Positions 52,801 to 60,127 are shown, counted from the stretch's first letter. The stretch is 64,000 bases of DNA from DTU053 sp012520115 (GCA_050953725.1 JBMNNB010000001.1:186001-250000), one strand, 5' to 3'. The notes: a model not told the origin generated them from the letters alone. Numbers and translations are program-made.

Positions 52801-53068
52801 CGCAGAGTTCTCGCTCTTAAGCGCAGAAAAGGACAATATCATAATCGAAACGGTCAAGAAGGCAGAGGACAGCGACGAAATCGTCATCCGCATGTTTGAA
52901 ACATGGAACCGCCGCACAAACTGCGCTATCCATTTCGGCGTAAATGTGGAGTCAGCTGTCGAGTGCGACATGATGGAGGAGAACGAAAAGCCTCTGACCT
53001 TGACCTCAAATGTTCTTGACCTCGAGTTCAGACCCTTTGAGATTAAGACAATCAAAATCAAAGTATAA
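49892..53068 (+). CDS. GH38 alpha-mannosidase (first of two)
   Basis: The 1,058-residue glycoside hydrolase releases alpha-linked mannose with retention. The N-terminal domain (about 1-245) is a jelly-roll-like region (WWGYPECYCWFKHSFEIP). The GH38 catalytic domain starts AIGHTHIDVAWLWRLRQT with zinc ligands H and D. The nucleophile is Asp367 in LWLPDVFGYTASLPQIMKG, and the QFHDIIPGSSI block gives the third zinc ligand. C-terminal beta domains complete the protein (YEDRPFNHDAWNVNCYFEEKAIEI). No signal peptide is present, so it acts in the cytoplasm on imported oligosaccharides. It is followed by a second GH38 gene 33 bp on. ACAGGAGG precedes the start. Confidence 0.95.
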   Translation: MASFDIDPFRDKNSERYMLSKRIGKLADALASEYMYTDSEPLGGFYYRDGQYSPAQINEGEWVPFDTEKDWWGYPECYCWFKHSFEIPERFKGKTVIYRVYPYDSGAWNERNPQLIIFIDGKTVQGVDPNHRDVRLLDKAVGGEKFNIQINAYTDPFQWKGQVRMRAKLLTVDEDVVKLYYHIKTPLDAANLLGPDDLARIEIIDKLNTAVSMIEFGAPQQEFKRSVLETIDYLEENLFGKGMPPVEVTAIGHTHIDVAWLWRLRQTRDKAGRSFASVLKMMEENPEYKFMSPQAQLYDFVKKDYPDVYEGIKQRVREGRWEVEGGMWVEADTNISSGESLVRQFLVGKRFFRREFGKDCKILWLPDVFGYTASLPQIMKGCGIDYFMTTKISWNEYNMIPYDTFMWQGIDGSEILSHFIPAQDYGNEPRRRFQTTYNAYLEPNQVMGGWERYQQKDLNKNILFSYGYGDGGGGPTQDMIEQGRRMAKGIPGVPVVKFEFARKFFDRLKKDVEGHKRLPKWCGELYLEFHRGVLTTQAINKRYNRKSEVLYQNIENAAVLEKAVTNSGFERYPSTGIDKGWEIILLNQFHDIIPGSSIKEVYEDSKAQYEQITQDGEYMLSSSLSRIAKGVAAEGRVLVVFNTLGSIRNDIVETDAPFADDFTLIDSDGRTVPYQRTFDGKIVFFAENVPAKGYKSYLVTPAPYADNSTAAVFNGNKVTSRFFNIEFDGDMNIEKLFDKKTGRQVAPEGKKLNQLIAYEDRPFNHDAWNVNCYFEEKAIEINDVLNARVIENGPVRAVMMIVRRFRNSLITQYLKIYNNIDRIDVQNVVDWKESHLIVKALFPVDVNAVKATFDIQFGNIERATHNNTLWEFAQFEVAAQKWADLSDNSFGLSVLNDCKYGYDVKNGLMRLSLIRCQNHPFKGQDQHVHYFTYSIYPHSGPVQESEVVAHGYNLNYPLLAYAGDGLGDLPAEFSLLSAEKDNIIIETVKKAEDSDEIVIRMFETWNRRTNCAIHFGVNVESAVECDMMEENEKPLTLTSNVLDLEFRPFEIKTIKIKV

Positions 53069-53101
53069 TTTACGCAAATAATTATTAATTAGAGGTGCTG
53101 T

Positions 53102-56100
53102 ATGCTCAATCAAAAACAGATTGAAAGAATGTTAGGCAAGTTAAGGCGCTTTGAGCGCATGCTGGAGCCTTATATCTTCACAAAGGTCGGCGAGGTCGAT
53201 TTCAAGGCTTATGTTGCCGATAAACAGTATCACACGATTCCCGACGACAGCCTTTTTGAGCCTGTCGAAAAGGGCTTTACCTGGTACGGCGAGGGCAAGT
53301 ATTGCTGGTTCAAGGGCGAATACACGGTTCCGAAGGAGCTGGAGGGTCAGCCCTTATTCATCAAGCCCCACATGGAAGGCTATGAAGCAATGCTCTGGGT
53401 CGACGGCAAGGTCTCTGGCACCTTTGCGACCAAGATAGTCTACACCGGTCACGGCAACCACTACTGCGACATGATAAAGATGAACCCCGCAGCCGGTCAG
53501 AAAATCGATATTGCCATAGAGTACTACGGCGGTCATTACTGCATAGGCTGTATGCCCTTTAATGTAAGTCCCATTAAGAACTACAACTTTAAATACGAGG
53601 GTGCGGACATATGCGTCAAAAACTATGAGATTCAGGACTTCTATTTTGACCTTCAGGCACTCAATCAGCTTGCCGAGAGCCTGCCCGAGGACAGCTTCCG
53701 CAAGGGCGAGGTCATTAACTGCCTGTATGAAGTTCACAACAATGTATACTACTCAATCGACGATATCGATTGGAATACCTTAATGGAGGCCATAAGAAAG
53801 GTCTCCCCGCTTATGAAGAAAGTCCTCTCTGTCAGAAACGGCGAAGGCGCGCCCGAGGCAGGCCTTGTGGGTCACTCCCATATGGACACCGCATGGCTGT
53901 GGCACATAGGCGAGACAATCAAGAAGTGCGCCAGAACCTATTCAAACGCACTTTCATTAATGGAGCAGTATCCCGAATACAGATTCATCCAGAGCTCCTC
54001 CTGCCACAGCAATATGATTCTCAAATACTATCCTGAGCTTTTTGAGAGGATTAAGGAAAAGGTCAAGGAGGGCAGATACGAGCCCAACGGCGGCGTATGG
54101 GTAGAGTGCGACTGCAATATAACCTCCGGCGAGTCCCTTGTAAGGCAGTTCCTCTGGGGACAGCGCTTTACAAGAAAGCACTTCGATTACACCTCCGACT
54201 GCTTCTGGCTGCCGGATACCTTCGGCTATTCCGCCGCTATCCCGCAGATTATGAAGGGCTGCTGTGTCGACTACTTCCTGACGACCAAAATCGGCTGGAA
54301 TGACACAAACACCTTCCCATATGACACCTTCTACTGGCAGGGCATCGACGGCACAAAGGTATTCTCCCACTTTAACACGACCCACCACTTCCCGAATGTT
54401 GAGGACTTAATCGACAGAGTTGATAAGGGACTCAAGCAGAAGTCCGTCACGAACAAGAGGCTTATTGCCTACGGCTTCGGCGACGGAGGCGGCGGCCCGC
54501 AGTTTGAGATGATAGAGCAGGCAAGGCGTGTTGAGGACACCGCAGGCGTGCCGAAAGCAAAGCATGTAAGCGTCAGCGAGTTTATGAGGGAGCTTGAGAA
54601 AACCGCCAAGAACCCCAACACATATAAGGGCGAGCTCTATCTTGAGATACACAGGGGAACGCTCACCAACCAGCACACGATAAAGAGAAACAACAGAAAA
54701 GCGGAGCTTGCATTAAGAGACCTTGAAATCCTTACCGTCGCAGATGCGATTAAGAATGACAAGGTCGCCGCCACAGACGAGATTAACCCCCTCTATGAAG
54801 AACTGCTTATAAACCAGTTCCATGACATCCTGCCCGGCACGGGCATTACAAGGGTCCATGAGGAAAGCCGTGCCAAGATGGCAAAGGTCATCGCCGACGC
54901 CAAGGAGCTTACCTCAAAGAAGGTAGACTCCGGCGACGATGAATATGTAACCCTCGTCAACACCCTGTCCTTTGACAGAAGCGACGCCGTGTTCCTTGAC
55001 CGCAAGAGAGGCTGCATAATTGAAGGCGAATACGCCCAGCAGGTCTATACGGACCTTGACGGCAAGGAAAAGCTCATTGTAGCAGGCATTAATATCCCCG
55101 CCTTCGGCAGCGTAACCCTTAAATGGATTAAGGGCGAGCCGGAAAATAAGAGCGCATTTGAAGCTTCCGACAACACTCTCGAAACACCCTTTGCGGATGT
55201 CGAATTTTCCGAGAACGGCACAATCAAGTCCCTTTATGACAGCGCTGTCCGCAGGGAAATCGTTGACGGCCTGCCCCTTAACACCTTCCTCATGGCAGAG
55301 GACGTCCCCGCCACATGGGACAACTGGGATATCGACGCCGACCTCGAGAGCAAATTCAAGCCCTCCATGCAGCTTTTAAGCCGTGAGGTCGTATCCGACG
55401 GCGAGGTCGCATACATTGTCCGCAGTAAATACAGGATAAGCGAAAAGTCAACAATTAAGCAGGATATGATTTTCTTCGCCAATTCCGCAGAAATCAGATT
55501 CGACACAGCAATGGACTGGAACGACGACCACAGGTTCCTCAAGGCCGCATTCGAGACCTCAATCTTCGAGGACTTTGCCCGCAATGAGGTTCAGTTCGGC
55601 TATGTAAAGCGCCCGACAACCAGAAACAACAGCATTGAGCAGGCAAAGTTTGAGGTCGTAAACCACAAGTACTCCGACCTTTCAGAATCTCAGTACGGCG
55701 TAAGCCTGCTTAACGACTGCAAGTACGCTCTGAGTCTTAACGGCGGCGGCATGTACCTCTCACTGCACAAGGGCGGCACAAGGCCCGACGATAAGGGCGA
55801 CAAGGACGGCATCCACAGGTGCGTCTATTCCTTCCTGCCCCACAGGAGCGGCTTTAACAGCGAGAGCGTAATTCATCCCGCATATATGCTCAATATCCCG
55901 CCTGTTCAGGCAAAGGGCGAGTATAAGGCAAAGCCGCTCGTAACAGGCCTTGCCCCGAACATCATCGTCGAGGCAATTAAGCCCTGCGAGGACAACGAAA
56001 GAGCCTTCATAGTCCGCTTCTATGAGGCAGAGGGCACATTCACAAACGCCTACGCATATTTCTTTGAGGGTATCGACAAGGTCTATGAAACAAATATGCT

Positions 56101-56194
56101 CGAAGAGGTTCAAGGTGAGTACGAGGTCAGAGCAAACGGCATTGAAATGACCTTCAGACCCTTTGAGATTAAGACCGTTAAGGTAACATATTAA
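53102..56194 (+). CDS. GH38 alpha-mannosidase (second of two)
   Basis: The 1,030-residue protein has the same domain order as its neighbour but is clearly diverged, so the pair is not a recent duplication. The catalytic domain opens LVGHSHMDTAWLWHIGETIKK, the nucleophile is Asp372 in FWLPDTFGYSAAIPQIMKG, and the LINQFHDILPGTGI block completes the zinc site. C-terminal beta domains include DVPATWDNWDID and end MTFRPFEIKTVKVTY, nearly the same ending as the first enzyme. Cytoplasmic. The two enzymes probably cleave different alpha-mannosyl linkages, which is inference. It is the second gene of the operon, 33 bp after the first. Confidence 0.95.
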   Translation: MLNQKQIERMLGKLRRFERMLEPYIFTKVGEVDFKAYVADKQYHTIPDDSLFEPVEKGFTWYGEGKYCWFKGEYTVPKELEGQPLFIKPHMEGYEAMLWVDGKVSGTFATKIVYTGHGNHYCDMIKMNPAAGQKIDIAIEYYGGHYCIGCMPFNVSPIKNYNFKYEGADICVKNYEIQDFYFDLQALNQLAESLPEDSFRKGEVINCLYEVHNNVYYSIDDIDWNTLMEAIRKVSPLMKKVLSVRNGEGAPEAGLVGHSHMDTAWLWHIGETIKKCARTYSNALSLMEQYPEYRFIQSSSCHSNMILKYYPELFERIKEKVKEGRYEPNGGVWVECDCNITSGESLVRQFLWGQRFTRKHFDYTSDCFWLPDTFGYSAAIPQIMKGCCVDYFLTTKIGWNDTNTFPYDTFYWQGIDGTKVFSHFNTTHHFPNVEDLIDRVDKGLKQKSVTNKRLIAYGFGDGGGGPQFEMIEQARRVEDTAGVPKAKHVSVSEFMRELEKTAKNPNTYKGELYLEIHRGTLTNQHTIKRNNRKAELALRDLEILTVADAIKNDKVAATDEINPLYEELLINQFHDILPGTGITRVHEESRAKMAKVIADAKELTSKKVDSGDDEYVTLVNTLSFDRSDAVFLDRKRGCIIEGEYAQQVYTDLDGKEKLIVAGINIPAFGSVTLKWIKGEPENKSAFEASDNTLETPFADVEFSENGTIKSLYDSAVRREIVDGLPLNTFLMAEDVPATWDNWDIDADLESKFKPSMQLLSREVVSDGEVAYIVRSKYRISEKSTIKQDMIFFANSAEIRFDTAMDWNDDHRFLKAAFETSIFEDFARNEVQFGYVKRPTTRNNSIEQAKFEVVNHKYSDLSESQYGVSLLNDCKYALSLNGGGMYLSLHKGGTRPDDKGDKDGIHRCVYSFLPHRSGFNSESVIHPAYMLNIPPVQAKGEYKAKPLVTGLAPNIIVEAIKPCEDNERAFIVRFYEAEGTFTNAYAYFFEGIDKVYETNMLEEVQGEYEVRANGIEMTFRPFEIKTVKVTY

Positions 56195-56198
56195 AAAA

Positions 56199-56220
56199 TC
56201 CGCCCCTTAACCGGGGCGGA
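56199..56220. other. Intergenic stem-loop after the GH38 genes
   Basis: A perfect 8-bp GC-rich stem (56199-56206 with 56213-56220). The run of A before it would be a T-run on the minus strand; on the plus strand no T-run follows, so termination of the GH38 transcript here is uncertain. Confidence 0.5.
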
Positions 56221-56247
56221 AATCCTGATATATGAAAGGAGCTTAAT

Positions 56248-56541
56248 ATGGAAGTTCTTACAAAGAAAATCGACAAGGCCGAGGCCGACAGGAAGCTCAA
56301 TTTCGCAAGCTGGGGCACATGGGGCTGCGGCGCCGAGACCTTTGACTGGAGCTATCCCTCCTCATCCGAGACCTGCTACATCCTCAAGGGAGCGGCAGAC
56401 ATTCACTATGAGGGCAAAACCACTCACATAGAGGCCGGCATGCTTGTGCATTTCCCGAAGGGACTCGAATGCACTTGGGCCGTGAGCGAGCCTATCGAAA
56501 AATACTATAAGTTCGGTCTTAATGTTGACGGATTGTTCTGA
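56248..56541 (+). CDS. Small cupin-domain protein
   Basis: The 97-residue single-domain cupin is of the DUF861/EutQ-like group. A beta-barrel core is indicated by SWGTWGCGAETFDWSYPSSSETCYILKGAADIHYEG followed by HIEAGMLVHFPKGLECTWAVSEPIEKYYKFG. The usual second-motif His is replaced around FPKGLECTW, which is typical of this subgroup. Such proteins often bind small polar ligands or modify sugars or ureides, and the role here is not known. AAAGGAGC lies before the ATG. It may be the last gene of the mannosidase operon if the upstream hairpin is not a terminator. Confidence 0.85.
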   Translation: MEVLTKKIDKAEADRKLNFASWGTWGCGAETFDWSYPSSSETCYILKGAADIHYEGKTTHIEAGMLVHFPKGLECTWAVSEPIEKYYKFGLNVDGLF

Positions 56542-56586
56542 AGGTAATAGAATATCAGGGAAATTTCTGAATAGGACGAAAAACAA

Positions 56587-57678
56587 ATGAAGCTTGGAAT
56601 AGTAGGACTGCCCAACGTGGGCAAGAGCACACTTTTTAATGCGCTGACAAATGCGGGAGCTCAGTCGGCCAACTATGCCTTCTGCACAATCGAACCGAAC
56701 GTGGGCATAGTCCCCGTACCGGATGAAAGGCTCGACCGCCTTGCCGAGATGTATAAGCCCCATAAGGTAACCCCCGCCACAATCGAGTTTGTGGACATTG
56801 CGGGTCTTGTAAAGGGCGCCTCAAAGGGCGAGGGGCTCGGCAATAAATTCCTCTCCCATATCAGAGAGGTCGACGCAATAATCCATGTGGTCAGATGCTT
56901 TGACGACGACAACATCCTGCACGTGGACGGCAAGGTCGACCCGCAGAGGGATATCGAGACAATTAACCTCGAGCTAATCCTTTCCGATGCGGAAATCCTC
57001 GACCGCCGCATTGACAGGGACACAAAGGCATTAAAGGGCGACAAGACGGTAGCAAAGGAGCTCGAGTTCCTAAAGCGTATCAGAGCAGAGCTTGACAACG
57101 GCGTCTGCGCCAGAGCGGTGGAAATGACCGAGGAGGAAAGGGAAGTCCTCAGCACCGTCGCACTTCTCACCTCAAAGCCCGTGATTTACGCCTGTAATAT
57201 GAGCGAGCAGGATTTTGCGAACATAAACGATAACGAGTACGTCAAAGCCGTGAAGAAAATCGCCGCAGCGGAGGGCTCTCAGGTTCTGCCCATCTGCGCC
57301 GAGTTTGAAGCCCAGCTCGCTGACCTTGACAAAGAGGAGCGTGAAATGTTCCTTCAGGATGCGGGCATCGCCAGCGGCGGACTTGACCTGCTCATTCAGA
57401 AGAGCTATGACCTATTGGGCCTTATGTCCTTCCTGACCGCCGGCGAGCAGGAGGTCAGGGCGTGGACCATTAAGAAGGGTACAAAGGCTCCGCAGGCCGC
57501 AGGCAAAATCCATACGGACTTTGAAAGAGGCTTTATCAGGGCCGAGGTCGTGTCGTACGATGAGCTTATCGAGTGCGGCTCAATGGCCGTTGCAAAGGAA
57601 AAAGGCCTTGTCCGCTCAGAGGGCAAGGAGTATGTAATGCAGGACGGCGATGTGGTCCTGTTCAGATTCAATGTTTAG
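56587..57678 (+). CDS. ychF: Redox-regulated ATPase YchF
   Basis: The 363-residue OBG-family P-loop NTPase prefers ATP to GTP and associates with ribosomes. G1 is GIVGLPNVGKSTLFNALT, and G3 is VDIAGLVKGASKGEGLGNKF. The altered G4 is Y-A-C-N-M-S-E in place of NKxD, as expected for YchF. The helical insertion follows, and the C-terminal TGS domain ends AVAKEKGLVRSEGKEYVMQDGDVVLFRFNV. Length is exactly that of the family. The tRNA-Arg promoter begins 24 bp after the stop. Confidence 0.96.
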   Translation: MKLGIVGLPNVGKSTLFNALTNAGAQSANYAFCTIEPNVGIVPVPDERLDRLAEMYKPHKVTPATIEFVDIAGLVKGASKGEGLGNKFLSHIREVDAIIHVVRCFDDDNILHVDGKVDPQRDIETINLELILSDAEILDRRIDRDTKALKGDKTVAKELEFLKRIRAELDNGVCARAVEMTEEEREVLSTVALLTSKPVIYACNMSEQDFANINDNEYVKAVKKIAAAEGSQVLPICAEFEAQLADLDKEEREMFLQDAGIASGGLDLLIQKSYDLLGLMSFLTAGEQEVRAWTIKKGTKAPQAAGKIHTDFERGFIRAEVVSYDELIECGSMAVAKEKGLVRSEGKEYVMQDGDVVLFRFNV

Positions 57679-57701
57679 CAAAAAATACATCATATTATGC
57701 T

Positions 57702-57730
57702 TTGATTCTTAATCGGCTATACTGTATAAT
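57702..57730 (+). promoter_or_regulatory. Sigma-A-type promoter for tRNA-Arg
   Basis: TTGATT (57702-57707), a 17-bp spacer and TATAAT (57725-57730). A 12-bp inverted repeat with a GAAA loop (57729-57740 with 57745-57756, one G-U) overlaps the -10 end and predicted start site. Confidence 0.75.
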
Positions 57731-57786
57731 ATAGTCAGCAGAAATGCTGGCTATATTATCGGATAGCCTAATAAAACTTAATAAAT

Positions 57787-57863
57787 CCGCTCGTGGCGCA
57801 GTTGGATAACGCAGCAGATTCCGATTCTGAAGAACGGGGGTTCGAGTCCCTCCGAGCGGGCCA
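57787..57863 (+). tRNA. tRNA-Arg (CCG anticodon)
   Basis: A complete cloverleaf. The acceptor arm is CCGCTCG (57787-57793) with CGAGCGG before the discriminator G, and an encoded CCA ends at 57863. The D arm contains AGTTGGATAA. The anticodon stem CAGA/TCTG encloses the loop TTCCGAT, giving anticodon CCG for arginine. The T arm is GGGGG-TTCGAGT-CCCTC. Position 27-43 is a G-A mismatch. It has its own promoter upstream and an intrinsic terminator directly downstream. Confidence 0.93.
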
Positions 57864-57865
57864 TG

Positions 57866-57895
57866 AAAAAAGCAAGTCTTTTGACTTGCTTTTTT
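57866..57895 (+). terminator. Intrinsic terminator after tRNA-Arg
   Basis: A perfect 13-bp stem (57866-57878 with 57883-57895), a 4-nt loop, and six T residues in the closing arm. Confidence 0.9.
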
Positions 57896-57897
57896 CA

Positions 57898-58066
57898 ATG
57901 AAATTTGCCTTTCAGGCAAATGAAATAGCTTCGCTGTGAAATATTTGCTTCGCAAATGTGAAATGTGCCTGCGGCACATAAAGCAAATTTCATTTCATGC
58001 CGAACTTTGTTCGGCATTTCATAATCCGTCAGGATTATTTCATATCGGCATCAGCCGATATTTCAT
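57898..58066. repeat. Seven-hairpin array with complementary GAAAT / ATTTC linkers (full copy)
   Basis: Seven short hairpins follow one another: 57903-57921, 57927-57935, 57943-57957, 57964-57978, 57998-58016, 58022-58037 and 58043-58060. The first four are separated by TGAAAT linkers and the last three by ATTTCAT linkers. The linkers of the two halves can therefore pair with each other, giving a branched structure with hairpin 4 at the tip. The first 81 bp recur exactly at 58508-58588. It is placed between the tRNA-Arg terminator and a four-helix-bundle gene. Confidence 0.85.
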
Positions 58067-58128
58067 TAATATGTCACCATAGAAATATTTCTGTAAAAAT
58101 GATACAATCAGCCACAGGGGTGATTTGT

Positions 58129-58468
58129 TTGAAAGAAAACAAGCTTCTTGAATTATCTGTGACTTTTGCTGTCGATGTATTAAAACTATGTGAAAAAATA
58201 AAGGGGCATTATTCTTTGGTAAACCAACTGGAACGCTCCGCAACATCAATTGGCGCAAACATACATGAAGCAACCTATGCACAAAGCAAAGCAGATTTCG
58301 TTTCAAAGTTTCAGATAGCTTTAAAAGAATGTTACGAAACGGAATACTGGCTGGAATTATTTCATTAAATCAGGTATTATAGACGAAGAGTACACAAAAA
58401 AACTGTATACACAATGCGGTACCATTCGAAAATTACTCATCTCCTCCATAAACACCGCAAAAAAGTAA
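58129..58468 (+). pseudogene. Four-helix-bundle protein (23S rRNA intervening-sequence family), frameshifted
   Basis: The protein is of the four-helix-bundle family found in 23S rRNA intervening sequences and related to the Avd accessory protein of diversity-generating retroelements. Conserved parts are LLELSVTFAVDVLKLCEKI, QLERSATSIGANIHEATYAQSKADFVSKFQIALKE and CYETEYWLELF. The frame then hits TAA at 58366. One base further on, the missing C-terminus continues as KSGIIDEEYTKKLYTQ and ends INTAKK at 58468. Removing one T at about 58365 gives about 112 residues, the normal family length. The start is either TTG 58129 behind AGGGGTGA or ATG 58099. It is flanked by copies of the hairpin array. 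Confidence 0.8.
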
Positions 58469-58507
58469 ATTTTCCTATTACAAACTGCCCTATAACTCGT
58501 GTGAGCC

Positions 58508-58588
58508 ATGAAATTTGCCTTTCAGGCAAATGAAATAGCTTCGCTGTGAAATATTTGCTTCGCAAATGTGAAATGTGCCTGCGGCACA
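58508..58588. repeat. Exact 81-bp direct repeat: left half of the hairpin array
   Basis: Identical in all 81 bases to 57898-57978 and in the same orientation, 610 bp away. It carries hairpins 1-4 with the GAAAT linkers but lacks the complementary ATTTC half. Confidence 0.9.
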
Positions 58589-58666
58589 CAGAGAGCAATA
58601 TCATCCACGAAAAATCCACGTTTTTTGTATTGATAATGAAAAAACGTCCTGCCCCTCTAATCGTGT

Positions 58667-58692
58667 AAAAAAGCCCGACACTGTCGGGCTTT
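58667..58692 (-). terminator. Intrinsic terminator after the GH99-like gene
   Basis: A perfect 10-bp stem (58670-58679 with 58683-58692) has a 3-nt loop; on the minus strand a six-T run follows. Confidence 0.85.
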
Positions 58693-58697
58693 CATTT

Positions 58698-59801
58698 TTA
58701 TCCGAATACTCTTTTTATTGCCTCTAAGTAACCGTAGCCGTTAAGGTCGTCCGGCTCAAGGTAGCTTGTTTCCGTCCATTCGTTCCAGCTGTTTACGGTG
58801 ATTAGCTTTGCGGGCAGGTCGTGGGTGTCCGCATATTCCTTGGCAAGCCTTAATGCCTTTTCAAAATTCTCCGGCGTGTTTTCGGTCATGATATCCTTCT
58901 TGAGCTTCTTAAATCGGGGGTTATTGTCCCAGCCTATGGACACATGAGGAAAGTAGGGCACGGAATATGTCGCATCAATCCGCTCATACTCTTTCTTCAC
59001 ATCCTCTAAAATCTCAGGGTAAGGTCTGTTCGGAGCAGTTAAATGCACATACTGATAATTCGTAATGCTGTCAAAGCCCAATTCGATAAAGTTACTTTTG
59101 TCAGTGCCGCCGTTCGAGTCCACTCCGCTGTAATCGAGGTTTTTCTTGCCCCAGGCAGCAAGCTGCAGATGAAGGTCATTAAATCCCGCCTTTTTAACCT
59201 CCTGCCTGAAGTACTCAATAGCCCGTTTTGCGCCCTCACTGCCGCCAAGCCCGCTTAAAAAATTCTTCAGGTCGTAAATCATAAACACCGGACTGCCGTC
59301 GATTTTGTAATATGAGGGATGAGTGAAATATCTTTCAATCAGCCGCCTGACTATTGTCTTAAAGCTGTCAAAGCTTACTTCGCCCTTCCAGGTAACGACC
59401 TTATAGAAGTCGTCCGACAGGTCAATATTCCAGAGGTTGTTTGCGTCGTGGTTCGCCCACATTATATAAAACTTCACAAGATGATTGTTCGACGCCTTCA
59501 AGTACCCGTCATTCAGGCAGTTTTCAAGGAAGGGTCTGTCGTCATACCAGTACCAGTCGTAAATAAAGACATTGACCCCGTACTTTGCGGCGCAGGCAAT
59601 CTCCATTTCCATCACATCCGGGTTCGCCTCGTTCACATAGCCCCACAGCGGCCTTCTCGGCCATGAGTGCTCGGGGAATTTCTTCACCGCATTCTTAACG
59701 CTCTGCCACTCGCCGATGCCCTCCTTCCAGAAAAGGCGGGCGCGCGGGTCGTCGCCTGTATATGCGGGCCATACATAGGCCGCAATATCATATTTGTTCA
59801 T
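58698..59801 (-). CDS. GH99-like / WbsX-like glycan-active protein
   Basis: The 367-residue protein belongs to the WbsX-type family of GH99-like domains, which occurs in glycan degradation and cell-surface polysaccharide loci. It starts MNKYDIAAYVWPAYTGDDPRARLFWKEGIGEW. Typical segments follow: AAKYGVNVFIYDWYWYDDRPFLE, FYIMWANHDANNLW, SYYKIDGSPVFMIYDL, PHVSIGWDNNPR and LITVNSWNEWTETSYLEPDD, the last carrying the probable catalytic Glu pair. The start at 59801 follows GGGAGG and lies downstream of a predicted promoter, so a longer frame from 59891 is rejected. No signal peptide is seen. Confidence 0.87.
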   Translation of the reverse strand: MNKYDIAAYVWPAYTGDDPRARLFWKEGIGEWQSVKNAVKKFPEHSWPRRPLWGYVNEANPDVMEMEIACAAKYGVNVFIYDWYWYDDRPFLENCLNDGYLKASNNHLVKFYIMWANHDANNLWNIDLSDDFYKVVTWKGEVSFDSFKTIVRRLIERYFTHPSYYKIDGSPVFMIYDLKNFLSGLGGSEGAKRAIEYFRQEVKKAGFNDLHLQLAAWGKKNLDYSGVDSNGGTDKSNFIELGFDSITNYQYVHLTAPNRPYPEILEDVKKEYERIDATYSVPYFPHVSIGWDNNPRFKKLKKDIMTENTPENFEKALRLAKEYADTHDLPAKLITVNSWNEWTETSYLEPDDLNGYGYLEAIKRVFG

Positions 59802-59833
59802 TGTATTAACCTCCCGACGGGCTCTTTTAGGTG

Positions 59834-59862
59834 AATATAGCATACTAAGCCACTGAAAGCAA
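59834..59862 (-). promoter_or_regulatory. Sigma-A-type promoter for the GH99-like gene
   Basis: On the minus strand: TTGCTT (59862-59857), a 17-bp spacer and TATATT (59839-59834). Confidence 0.6.
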
Positions 59863-59884
59863 TCGCCGGATAAGCTTAAAATAA

Positions 59885-59921
59885 ATGACAAGCATCGAAA
59901 TTAATGCTTGTCATATTTTTT
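59885..59921 (+). terminator. Orphan plus-strand intrinsic terminator
   Basis: A perfect 11-bp stem (59885-59895 with 59904-59914) and 8-nt loop are followed by ATTTTTTC. No plus-strand gene lies upstream of it, only the antisense of the GH99-like gene. Confidence 0.7.
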
Positions 59922-60052
59922 CTTTTTATAGGGATAATAAAGGGATGAAAACCGCCGAAATTGTCAGAATGCCGACCGTAATTTGCAAATTTTGTGTACA
60001 ACAACCAATCGCATTAACATTTTGCACAAAAAACTTTTTCGGCGCTTAGTAA

Positions 60053-60127
60053 TTTTGATAATTTCACAAAAAAAGTTTGATAATTTTCTTTTAAAGTATA
60101 GACAAGTTTTGATAAAAATGATACGAT
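60053..60127 (+). promoter_or_regulatory. TTTGATAA repeats and weak promoter before the pfkB/ABC importer operon
   Basis: TTTGATAA occurs at about 60055, 60077 and 60108 in the same orientation. A weak promoter TAGACA (60099-60104), 17 bp, TACGAT (60122-60127) overlaps the last copy. The rest of the 347-bp spacer from 59802 contains the orphan terminator and AT-rich sequence. Confidence 0.4.

Noticed and set aside
56199..56220. Intrinsic terminator of the mannosidase operon
   Set aside because: No T-run follows on the plus strand; the T-run exists only for the minus strand, where no gene is read. Kept only as a stem-loop.
57695..57979. Minus-strand reading frame across tRNA-Arg and the hairpin array
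   Set aside because: It runs antisense through the tRNA and repeats, has no ribosome binding site, and part of it recurs at 58437-58619 only because the DNA repeat recurs.
57898..58588. CRISPR-like array because of regularly spaced short repeats
   Set aside because: The constant parts are only 5-7 bases, the units between them are self-complementary hairpins rather than unique spacers, and no cas gene is present.
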